From Chloroflexota bacterium (GTDB lineage Bacteria; Chloroflexota; Dehalococcoidia; Lucifugimonadales; Lucifugimonadaceae), in the NCBI GenBank assembly GCA_002717385.1, contig PBDR01000016.1:1-33277 (forward strand): DNA of 33,277 nucleotides, in the 5' to 3' direction. Shown here piece after piece: positions 25,039-32,846 of this stretch. The translations under genes and the position numbers were made by a program. How positions within the stretch are numbered: position 1 is the stretch's first letter; every line of letters starts with the position of its first letter. The notes under the pieces are model-generated. The model was not told the origin of the DNA. It made no database searches and saw only the letters and a program-made list of their open reading frames with translations.

Positions 25039-26160
25039 CTACCACTGTACAAACATTGGCATAACAACATGGGTATAACCCGGATTTGATTCAGAACGAA
25101 ACACTCCTGGGCCTGAAGAAGAGTCTGTCTCAATTATAATTTCTTGACCATCTAAAACACCCAAAACTTCTCTTAAAAATTTACTGTTAAAAGCTACTTT
25201 CGTACCTTCACCTTCTATTTGAGCATCTATGTTCGTCTCATTCTCTCCCATATCTTCAGCTTTAGATAATACGTTAATTTTATTTTCAGGACCATCAATA
25301 ATTAATCTAATTATTTGAGATCCATCCCTTGCAAATATAGATGCTGCACTACTAGCCTGTCTAATATTTTCTGAATTAACTTTAGTAATTGTAGATGTGT
25401 TTTCAGGAATGAGTTTATTATAGTCAGGAAAAGTACCTTGAACCAATGAAGTTACAACTTCCGATGAATCTAGTTTAAATTTAGCTGCACGGCTATCAGA
25501 GTCAACACTCATTTGGATATTTTGAGAACCATCAGATAATAATCTTTCAATTTCAGAAAAAGTTTTAGCTGGTACGATTATTTCGATATCTTCTCCAACT
25601 TCAGACAGCAAGGATCCTGTCTCTACAGCTAATCTAAAACCATCTGCAGCAGCCAAAGTGTATCTATTTCCAGAAAGATCAACTTTAACACCTGTCAAAA
25701 CAGGTCTGGAATCGTCAGTAGCAGCCGCAATCACTACTCTTCTAAGCGAAGATCTAAATGTTTCTGCATCTATTTGAGCAGGATGAGATGATGAAACTTC
25801 AGGTATTGGGGGAAATTCATCTGAACTTATTCCATTAATGGTAGCATCAGCTGATCCACATAAAACCTTGACTCTGTCAGGATCATCAAGTAAATCTATT
25901 TTTATTTCTTCACCTACTAAAGCATTAACATAATCTGTAAGAATTCTAGCTGGTATAGTTATTGAACCTTCATGCTCAATCTTTGCGCCAATCCAAGTAC
26001 TGATGGATATTTCTGTATTGGTGGCAGTAATTTTTAGTTGCCCATTACTGGATTCAAGTAAAACATTTTGAGTGACTGGCAACATAGAACGTGTTGAAAC
26101 AGCTCGACTGACTGCTGTCAAGGCTCTACTTAAATTATCTCTAATACAGGTAATCCACAT
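25039..26160 (-). CDS. dnaN: DNA polymerase III beta subunit (sliding clamp)
   Basis: The protein has 373 residues, the standard length, with three similar domains. Recognisable parts are the N-terminal LSRALTAVSRAVSTRSMLPVTQNVLLE, the VKVDLSGNRYTLAAADGFRLAVE segment in the second domain, FPDYNKLIPE, and the C-terminal FLREVLGVLDGQEIIIETDSS and HVVMPMFV. The dimer encircles DNA and tethers polymerase III and repair proteins through a hydrophobic cleft. dnaA, recF or gyrB are not adjacent, so there is no replication-origin signature here. It converges on the antiporter gene with a 2-bp gap. Confidence 0.96.
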   Translation of the reverse strand: MWITCIRDNLSRALTAVSRAVSTRSMLPVTQNVLLESSNGQLKITATNTEISISTWIGAKIEHEGSITIPARILTDYVNALVGEEIKIDLLDDPDRVKVLCGSADATINGISSDEFPPIPEVSSSHPAQIDAETFRSSLRRVVIAAATDDSRPVLTGVKVDLSGNRYTLAAADGFRLAVETGSLLSEVGEDIEIIVPAKTFSEIERLLSDGSQNIQMSVDSDSRAAKFKLDSSEVVTSLVQGTFPDYNKLIPENTSTITKVNSENIRQASSAASIFARDGSQIIRLIIDGPENKINVLSKAEDMGENETNIDAQIEGEGTKVAFNSKFLREVLGVLDGQEIIIETDSSSGPGVFRSESNPGYTHVVMPMFVQW

Positions 26161-26299
26161 TTTTATTAGTTATTTCACAAAATATAATATATAAAACTAG
26201 TTTAAATACCTACTCAATAAAAGGTCAAATAAATATTGCCAAAAAACTATGAATTTTAACGCAATATAAAACTGTAGTAATATTAACATAATAATTACA

Positions 26300-27064
26300 A
26301 TGAACAAAAAAATCCTATCTGAAATATTTCAAAGACTAGAATCAGGAAAAATTTCAAAAAATAAAGCTATTGATGAAATATTAAATAAAAGACTAATCGA
26401 AGAATATGATTTTGCGAATATAGATTATGAAAGAGAAGAAAGAGTCGGTTTTCCAGAAGTAGTATTTGGATCTGACAAAACTGTTGGACAAATTATAAAA
26501 ATTTCAAAAAATATTTTTAACCACTCAGGAGTAGTACTAATAACCAGAACAAACTATGAAGTTTATAAATCTGTTTCAAATGAAATACCTTCAGCAAAAT
26601 TTTCAGAACTTTCAAAATGTATATGGGCAGATAAAAGAAATATAGTAAATCAAATAAATGGCATTACAATTATTTCTGCAGGAACATCTGATATTCATAT
26701 AGCTGAAGAAGCTAAAATTACAGCTAATTTAATGGGTTGTTCAGTAAAAATGATCACTGACGTTGGTGTAGCTGGACTTCATAGACTTACAAATAGGCTG
26801 GAAGAAATAAGAAAAGCAAAAATTATTATAGTAGTTGCAGGTATGGAAGGTGCGTTAGCCAGTGTAATATCAGGATTAGTAAAATCACCTATTATAGCTG
26901 TACCTACTTCCATCGGTTACGGAGCAAATTTTGAAGGAATTTCTGCTCTTTTATCTATGATTAATTCCTGTGCACCCGGTATATCAATAGTCAATATAAA
27001 TAATGGATTCGGAGCAGGTTACCAAGCAGCAATGATTCTAAAAGTAATGGAAGAAACTACTTAA
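26300..27064 (+). CDS. larB: LarB, nickel-pincer cofactor biosynthesis carboxylase
   Basis: The protein has 254 residues. LarB carboxylates nicotinic acid adenine dinucleotide in the first step of the nickel-pincer cofactor used by lactate racemase and related LarA enzymes. The C-terminal half is PurE-like: ISAGTSDIHIAEEA (125-138), TDVGVAGLHRL (153-163), VVAGMEGALASV and PTSIGYGANFEG. Cys224 in NSCAPGISIVNINNGFGA is in the position of the substrate-binding cysteine of the family. larA, larC and larE are not in this window. The gene's last 8 bp overlap the opposite-strand cytochrome gene. Confidence 0.88.
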   Translation: MNKKILSEIFQRLESGKISKNKAIDEILNKRLIEEYDFANIDYEREERVGFPEVVFGSDKTVGQIIKISKNIFNHSGVVLITRTNYEVYKSVSNEIPSAKFSELSKCIWADKRNIVNQINGITIISAGTSDIHIAEEAKITANLMGCSVKMITDVGVAGLHRLTNRLEEIRKAKIIIVVAGMEGALASVISGLVKSPIIAVPTSIGYGANFEGISALLSMINSCAPGISIVNINNGFGAGYQAAMILKVMEETT

Positions 27065-27518
27065 TAGTTTTCAAATATGCTATCAAATCATTTAAATCGG
27101 AATCTGATAAATCTACAAACGTTGCAGGCATCAAATTCTCAAACCCTTCTACTAAATATTCTCCTGGATATTTAATTGACTGAATTATGTAATCATCATT
27201 AGATAAAGAAGTTCTTGAACCTGCCCTTTCATAAATACCTAAAAAACCAGGTCCAACTAATTTATCATCTCCTAAAGAATGGCAAGCGTTACAACCTAGA
27301 TTTGTAAACAAAGTTTCACCTGAAAAACTATCTCCAGATAAATCAACTGACTTAGAAGTAGAAGAATTAGCATTTTCTGAAATACGTGAACCTTTTACAG
27401 CAGGAGTAGGTTCAAATTTAACCGGAGTTGCTGTAGGAACAGGAACTTCGGTACAAGAAAAAAAAGAAATTAATAACGTGGAAATTAAAGTTAACGCAAA
27501 AAAAGATCTATATTTCAA
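27057..27518 (-). CDS. lipid-anchored c-type cytochrome
   Basis: Starting at TTG 27518, with GAGG 9 nt before it, gives 153 residues and a compact lipoprotein signal peptide (KYRSFFALTLISTLLISFFSC). A TTG at 27557 would add 13 residues. After a Pro/Ser-rich linker a single class I cytochrome c domain follows: SGETLFTNLGCNACHSLGDDK with the haem motif CNACH, LVGPGFLGIYERAG, and NLMPATF providing the probable axial methionine. The C-terminal helix is DSDLNDLIAYLKTIK. It should carry electrons on the outer face of the membrane. It may be translated with the HTH gene upstream, 70-100 bp away, although co-transcription is unclear. Confidence 0.87.
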   Translation of the reverse strand: MKYRSFFALTLISTLLISFFSCTEVPVPTATPVKFEPTPAVKGSRISENANSSTSKSVDLSGDSFSGETLFTNLGCNACHSLGDDKLVGPGFLGIYERAGSRTSLSNDDYIIQSIKYPGEYLVEGFENLMPATFVDLSDSDLNDLIAYLKTIK

Positions 27519-27626
27519 TGAATTCAACCTCAAAAAAGGATTAGGAAGTAATCTCAAGATTAAATCTTACCATCGAAAATAAATATAATATCGAAATAAA
27601 ATAGGAAAAATAGTTTTTTAAAAATT

Positions 27627-27857
27627 TTAAGAATTAATTCTTTTAATTTCTATAGTTTCATCAGGTTGAAGTGCAACACGCCTAACACGAATCCCAAGTT
27701 TTAAAAGCCAATAACTTAAAGTAGCTTTTGTGACATTTAAACGGTTCGCTGTTCCAGTAAGACCATGTTCATTAATAAGTTCAGGTAAAAGCTGTTCCAA
27801 AGGTCTTCTTAGACGCTTCTCAACAGAAAGCATTTTTTTTGATTTTTTTTCAGGCAT
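27627..27857 (-). CDS. small helix-turn-helix protein
   Basis: The protein has 76 residues. A basic N-terminus (MPEKKSKKMLSVEKRLRR) precedes a helix (LEQLLPELINEHG) and a clear helix-turn-helix (LTGTANRLNVTKATLSYWLLKLGIRV, residues 33-58), with a polar tail. The recognition helix TKATLSYWLLKLG resembles the Fis-type DNA-binding end, in which a tandem of short helices reads DNA. It is probably a regulator. Its target is unknown; the repeat-bearing gap just upstream (27858-28304) is one candidate. Confidence 0.7.
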   Translation of the reverse strand: MPEKKSKKMLSVEKRLRRPLEQLLPELINEHGLTGTANRLNVTKATLSYWLLKLGIRVRRVALQPDETIEIKRINS

Positions 27858-28121
27858 AAAAGTTCTCAGGAAATAATAAACAATACAAACACTAATTATA
27901 CAAACTATTATGACTGAGTCAATACTTATTTTATATTAATTCTGTATTAATATTGAACAAATATAAAACTAATTAAATATTAGTACAGTTAAAATATAAA
28001 TTCAAGTTCAATAAATCAAATAATAGGAAATTTATTTTGTACAGAATATGGTCAGGTAGATATCATATTATGTTATTTTTTATAATAATCAAGATTTAAT
28101 ATCGCATTTTTAAAGAGTTAG

Positions 28122-28162
28122 AATCATAATCTCCGTGCACAACTACTAATTTAACGCTTTAG
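28122..28162 (+). repeat. 41-bp direct repeat, copy 1
   Basis: It starts aatcataatctccgtgcac and ends actaatttaacgctttag. It differs from copy 2 at only two positions (C/T and G/A). It contains the palindrome GTGCAC. Its TTAACGC (28151-28157) forms an inverted repeat with GCGTTAA (28177-28183) in the 20-bp spacer. Confidence 0.9.
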
Positions 28163-28182
28163 AGTCCCCTTTTGATGCGTTA

Positions 28183-28223
28183 AATCATAATTTCCATGCA
28201 CAACTACTAATTTAACGCTTTAG
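28183..28223 (+). repeat. 41-bp direct repeat, copy 2
   Basis: This is the second copy, 61 bp downstream start to start, identical to copy 1 at 39 of 41 positions. No third copy is present, so it is not a CRISPR array. The spacer between the copies is 20 bp (28163-28182). Confidence 0.9.
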
Positions 28224-28304
28224 TAATACATATATATATATATCTATAATCATCACAATTGTTACAATTATGTGATTGTTGAAAAACATTAATGCATATA
28301 AATA

Positions 28305-28973
28305 ATGTTGATATTTAACGAAATAAATTTATTCATTGCAAATATAGAATCTTTTCTACTCTCTTATACTGCTTCTGTGTACGATGCTATTGGGTGGCCT
28401 GGAGTTATGTTTCTTATGGCTTTAGAAAGTACAATATTACCTTTACCTAGTGAAATTGTAATGCCTATGGCTGGCTGGAAACTAGTTTTAGATAAAAATC
28501 TTAGTGAAGTACATATATTCCTTGCTGGTCTATATGGTGCAATCGGATGTCTAATAGGATCTTTATTTGAATATTATATTGCAAGAATTGGTGGTAGAAA
28601 GTTAATAGAAAAATTTGGTAAATATTTTTTAGTTACAAAAAATGACATCTCGAAATCAGAAAATCTTTTTGAACGAAAAGGTAATACAATAGTACTTATT
28701 GGTAGAATGATTCCCGGTATAAGAGGTTTGATTTCAATTCCAGCTGGTGTGGCAAAAATGAATGTAGTTAAATTTGCTCTGTTCACTTTTATTGGTTCTT
28801 TTCCTTGGACATTAGGTCTTGCATGGGGAGGATATATGCTGGGTAAAAATTACGAGAATATTCGTGAAATATCAAGACCATTTGATTTACCGATAATAAT
28901 GGCAGTTCTAATAATAATAATAATATTTATTTGGTTTAGAGTTAAGGGTATTAGATCTGAAAATATTAACTGA
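28305..28973 (+). CDS. DedA-family membrane protein
   Basis: The protein has 222 residues with about five hydrophobic segments. DedA (VTT-domain) hallmarks are present: FLMALESTILPLPSEIVMPMAGW (35-57) with the essential acidic residue of the re-entrant loop, and IGRMIPGIRGLISIPAGVAKM (about 133-153) with the conserved arginines. Family members are lipid flippases or scramblases, for example for undecaprenyl phosphate and phosphatidylethanolamine. Which lipid is moved here cannot be told. It ends in a normal TGA stop, which shows that TGA terminates translation in this genome. fdhF follows after 58 bp. Confidence 0.9.
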   Translation: MLIFNEINLFIANIESFLLSYTASVYDAIGWPGVMFLMALESTILPLPSEIVMPMAGWKLVLDKNLSEVHIFLAGLYGAIGCLIGSLFEYYIARIGGRKLIEKFGKYFLVTKNDISKSENLFERKGNTIVLIGRMIPGIRGLISIPAGVAKMNVVKFALFTFIGSFPWTLGLAWGGYMLGKNYENIREISRPFDLPIIMAVLIIIIIFIWFRVKGIRSENIN

Positions 28974-29031
28974 TCTAAAATGTTAAAATTGGAAAATTGA
29001 ACTAAATAGTACTTATAATAAATATATAATC

Positions 29032-31770
29032 TTGAAACTCAACAACACAATTAAAGTGAAAGCCACAGTAAACGGTATTACGAATTATGTGCCAAGTACA
29101 GAAAAAATTTTAAGTATCGTAGAAAAATCAGGATTTAAGATCCCCAAACTTTGCTTCGATGAAAGAACAGGACCAAGAGGATCTTGTCGTATGTGCTTAG
29201 TCGAAATAAGTATAAATAACGAAAAAAAGATAGTTGCATCTTGCACTCAAGATGTTTCAGATGGAATAAAAATTTCGACTCATAATGAGGATCTTGCAGA
29301 GTATAGAAAAAACTTACTTGAGTTGATTCTTTCTGAAACAGATTCACCAATAAATTGTCCTAAATGTAACTCTACTGGAACATGTGATCTTCATTTTGCA
29401 GTTGAAGAATATCGAGCAAAATGGGACAGATTTCCTAAATTGGAATCAAAAGGTAAACCCAAAGATAACAACCCTTTCATTAGTAGAAATTATAATTATT
29501 GCATTTCTTGTTATCGTTGTACTGATATTTGTAATGATTGGGAACAAGCCTCCGCGATAACTCCTGCAGGAAGAGGACAAAAAACCTCTATTCACTCATT
29601 TTTTGAAAACCAACTTTTAAAATCACCTTGTACTTTTTGTGGACAATGTATAAATACGTGCCCTACTGGAGCATTAGTAGATAAAAAAATTCTAAATAAA
29701 ACCACTCCTAGTAAATTAAATAGAACCAAAACCATTTGTCCTTACTGTGGTGTTGGTTGTGGGATTCATTTACTCACTGAAGAAGGAGAAATAAAGGGAG
29801 TAGAACCTGATTTTGATTCTCCTAGTAGAGGATCTTTATGTGTTAAAGGACAATTTGCATCATGGGAATTCGTTAAATCAGAACAGAGACTAAAATTCCC
29901 TCTTATAAAAAAGAAAGGTGAATTTATAAAGTCATCTTGGTCTGAAGCATTAAATTTAGTTGCAAAAAAATTTTCTTCTATAAAAGAGAAAAACGGACCT
30001 GATTCTTTAGTACTTTGGTCTAGTGCTAGAGTAGTAACTGAGGCCAATTATTTAATGCAAAAATTTGCAAGAGTAGCTATAGGAACGAATAATATAGATA
30101 ATTGTTCTCGTACCTGACATGCTCCAACGGTCGCTGGTATGGCGGTCATGGTAGGTAAAGGAGCTATGACAAACTCCATAGAAGAGCTTTCCGGTACAAA
30201 CATGTTACTCGTAGCTGGTTCAAATACAACTGAATCTCATCCAGTAATCTCCTTAAGAATGAAAAGAGCAATAAAAAATGGAGCAAAGTTAATAATTGTA
30301 GATCCAAGAAAAATCGAATTGACAAAATGGGCAGATAAACATCTTCAGATAAAAATAGGAACTGATATTCCATTATTTAACGCAATAGCGAATGTGATAA
30401 TTTCCGAAAAACTCTTTGACAAAGAATATATAAATCAACGTACTGAAGGATTTGAAGAATTTTCTAATCATATTAAAAGATATACGCCTGAATATTCATC
30501 AAAAATATGTGGAGTCTCTGCAGATGATATTGTTTATACTGCACGTGAATATGCCAAAGCTTCCCCAAAAGCAGCAATTTGTTACACTTTAGGCATTACT
30601 GAACACTCTTGTGGTTCACATAATGTTCAATCTTTAGCTAATTTGGGAATGTTATGTGGAAATTTTGGGAAACCTAACGCAGGCGTAAACCCATTAAGAG
30701 GACAAAATAACGTTCAAGGTGCAAGTGATTCTGGTGCCTTACCAACTGATCTACCTGGTTATCAAAAAATTGAACGCCCTGGAGTACGGGAAAAATTTGA
30801 AAACTCATGGGGTGTTAAATTACCTAAACGCAGAGGCATAACAAAAATTACTGCTATGGATCAAATGTTAATGGGAAAAGTTAAAGGTGTGTACATAATG
30901 GGGGAAAACACAGTAGTTTCAGATCCTAACGTAAACCATGCAAAAAAAGCTTTAGAATCAGCAGAATTTATAGTTGTTCAAGATATATTTATGACTGATA
31001 CCGCCAAAATGGCAGACGTAGTTCTTCCAGCAGCTTCTTTTGCAGAATCAGAAGGAACGTTTGCCAATTCAGAGAGACGAATACAAAGAGTTAGAGCTGC
31101 AACAAAACCAATAGGAGAATCGAAACCTGACACTGAAATCTTATTAGATTTATTCAAATTAATGGGACATCCTCAAAAAATTAATTCCCCGTCAGAAATC
31201 TGGGATGAAATGAGAAATTTAGCTCCCATTTTCAAGGGGATTAGTTACGAAAGATTAGAAAAAGGTATGGGAATACAATGGCCATGCCCAGATGAAAACC
31301 ATCCTGGAACACAATTTTTACATCAAGACAAAATGGAGTCATCTTTAGCAGGATATTTTTCCGGTGTCGATCATATTCCTCCAGCTGAAGAGGCGGATGA
31401 AGAATTCCCATTTACCCTTACAACTGGCCGGAGGAGATCAACATATCATACTGGTACTCAAACTTCTAAGGCTACTGGATTTGAATTATTAGTACCAAAA
31501 GAAAAAGTTGAAATCAATGAAGAAGATGCTAGAAACCTCAAAATTATTGAAGGAGAAAAAGTAATTGTAGAATCTAGGAGAGGTAAAGTTGAAGTTACTG
31601 TAGATATTACAAATAAATCACCGGTAGGGACCCTTTTTATGACATTTGCATTTCCGGAATCCACTAGGACTAATGCTTTAACGAGCGACGCATATGATTT
31701 CATTACAGAAACACCAGAATTCAAAGCATGTGCAGTAAGAATAAAAAAATTAGATATTAACCATTTTTGA
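29032..31770 (+). CDS. formate dehydrogenase catalytic subunit, selenocysteine-containing
   Basis: The frame from TTG 29032 meets TGA at 30115-30117 and continues in the same frame to TGA at 31768-31770: 912 residues with Sec at 362. Domains in order are: N-terminal [2Fe-2S] (Cys41, 52, 55, 71); a NuoG-type cluster segment with Cys109, 112, 118 whose usual His ligand is missing; two [4Fe-4S] ferredoxin clusters (Cys157, 160, 163, 167 and 200, 203, 206, 210); a Mo/W-proximal [4Fe-4S] (Cys236, 239, 243, 270); then the bis-MGD molybdopterin domain. The active-site segment NCSRT-Sec-HAPTVAG matches Sec/Cys formate dehydrogenases, where this residue ligates Mo or W. The C-terminal dinucleotide-binding domain is intact. 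It oxidises formate to CO2, and the N-terminal clusters suggest an NAD-linked complex, but no NuoE/NuoF-like partners are adjacent. Its last 21 bp overlap the gene on the other strand. Confidence 0.92.
30121..30151 (+). promoter_or_regulatory. bacterial SECIS element of the formate dehydrogenase gene
   Basis: Directly after the TGA (30115-30117) the transcript can form a hairpin: GUCGC (30130-30134) pairs with GCGGU (30142-30146) around the loop UGGUAUG. An outer CCA/UGG (30124-30126, 30149-30151) extends it beyond an internal loop. The apical GGU starts exactly 18 nt past the TGA, the same distance as in the E. coli fdhF SECIS recognised by SelB. This placement supports readthrough as selenocysteine rather than a broken gene. 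Confidence 0.75.
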
Positions 31771-32598
31771 AGACCAAAAAGATGGATCTCCAGTCCTGGG
31801 AAAGTCTATGTAATCTACTAACCCTTTCGGTAATTCTCCTTCCATGAAACTAAATAAATTTTTAGTTATAAATTCAATGACAAGTCCATCTCTACAAGAT
31901 TTTATGTCAAAATTATTCGAGAAATTTTGAAAAGAAATATAACGATTATCGACTTTCATTTCTTCTATTTCAGAAATACAACTATTATCGATCAACTGTT
32001 CATCTGAAAGATTTATCAATATAGAATCCTCCATCATTAATGAAAGTTCCCTATTAGAAATTAATGGTATAGAAGTAGGTCCAGGTCTAACATGCAATGA
32101 AACGATTTGACATCTAGAAATCAATAGATCCAAAGATATACGTCGAATTTGACTATTTATTCGACTATGAATTGGAGTCGTAATATCATGATAGTATACC
32201 TCCATGTTATTTGATATCAATTTGTTTGCTACAGAAGAACCTATCTCACCTAAACCAATTAACCCTACTTTTAAATCAGATTTTCTAATGTTTTTTGAAA
32301 GAATATAATCATTAATTGACTTTGCAAATTGATTAGCTATTAAAGGGGAAATTGACGAAACTAAAATATTCCTACTTTTCAGATTTTTAAGATCATTTGA
32401 CATTATTTTACAATTCAAAATCTGAATAAAATCTGGAGAAAACTTTCCGACTTTTGAACGTGAAAACAAAATGGAATTATTAGGAAAAGATTTATTGTAT
32501 TGATCAATAATAATTATATCAGGATATTTTTGTACAATAACCTTTTTTATTTTTTCTATAACTGAAAAGTTTAAATCGATATTAAATAAAATTCGCAT
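31750..32598 (-). CDS. divergent NAD-binding protein of the D-2-hydroxyacid dehydrogenase type
   Basis: The protein has 282 residues. A Rossmann dinucleotide site is clear: LKVGLIGLGEIGSSVANKL (Gly115, 117, 120). Downstream, QIVSLHVRPGPTSIPLISNRELSLMMEDSILINLSDEQLID follows the family's usual pattern (LHVPLTxxTxxLI, then LINxxRGxxVDE), but the catalytic Arg-Gly is replaced by Ser198-Asp199. The N-terminal substrate-binding half is poorly conserved, and the total is shorter than usual (about 310-330). It is probably not a standard 2-hydroxyacid dehydrogenase and may be inactive. The 3' end overlaps the end of the opposite-strand formate dehydrogenase gene by 21 bp. No cotranscribed gene is seen. 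Confidence 0.7.
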   Translation of the reverse strand: MRILFNIDLNFSVIEKIKKVIVQKYPDIIIIDQYNKSFPNNSILFSRSKVGKFSPDFIQILNCKIMSNDLKNLKSRNILVSSISPLIANQFAKSINDYILSKNIRKSDLKVGLIGLGEIGSSVANKLISNNMEVYYHDITTPIHSRINSQIRRISLDLLISRCQIVSLHVRPGPTSIPLISNRELSLMMEDSILINLSDEQLIDNSCISEIEEMKVDNRYISFQNFSNNFDIKSCRDGLVIEFITKNLFSFMEGELPKGLVDYIDFPRTGDPSFWSSKMVNI

Positions 32599-32689
32599 TA
32601 TTTCTTAGTTTAGTAATATTTTATTAAATCCACATGCTCAAATATAATATTTATTATAGTTTATATAAATTTTCTGAAAATTATATCGT

Positions 32690-32766
32690 GCCCCTGTAGC
32701 TCAGCTGGATAGAGCGAAGGACTTCTAATCCTTAGGTCACAGGTTCGAATCCTGTCAGGGGTGCCA
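32690..32766 (+). tRNA. tRNA-Arg (anticodon UCU)
   Basis: The cloverleaf is complete. Acceptor GCCCCTG pairs with CAGGGGT. The D-arm is AGCTC/GAGC. The anticodon stem AAGGA/TCCTT encloses loop CTTCTAA (anticodon TCT), and the T-arm is CACAGGTTCGAATCCTGT. Discriminator G is followed by encoded CCA (32764-32766). It reads AGA/AGG codons, which are frequent in this AT-rich genome. Confidence 0.95.
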
Positions 32767-32794
32767 CAAATTCCTAAAGTTTGTGTTTGATTTT
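32765..32794 (+). terminator. possible weak terminator after tRNA-Arg
   Basis: CACAAA (32765-32770) and TTTGTG (32780-32785) make a 6-bp stem that begins inside the tRNA's CCA and is followed by TTTGATTTT. The stem is AU-rich and short, so it is a weak candidate only. Confidence 0.35.
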
Positions 32795-32846
32795 GACCTA
32801 CCCTACCCTAAAGCTTTATTAGAGAAAAATAACTTTTGTGACAATA

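Larger units (their letters stand above)
27858..28304. other. 447-bp gap with direct repeats, no gene
   Basis: No credible reading frame is present. The gap separates the divergent HTH and DedA genes. It contains two near-identical 41-bp repeats (listed separately), an (AT)n run at about 28228-28240, and short AT-rich stretches on both sides. Promoters for both flanking genes should lie here, but none could be fixed. Confidence 0.6.

Noticed and set aside
25039-26160. Chromosome replication origin near dnaN
   Set aside because: No dnaA, recF or gyrB is adjacent and no cluster of DnaA boxes was seen in the 26161-26299 gap.
28122-28223. CRISPR array
   Set aside because: Only two repeat copies with one 20-bp spacer and no cas gene; the repeats also differ internally.
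17190-31770. General reassignment of TGA to a sense codon (for example Gly or Trp)
   Set aside because: TGA ends ordinary genes here (DedA at 28971-28973, formate dehydrogenase at 31768-31770). Two of the three in-frame TGAs fall at Cys/Sec sites, which Gly or Trp would not explain.
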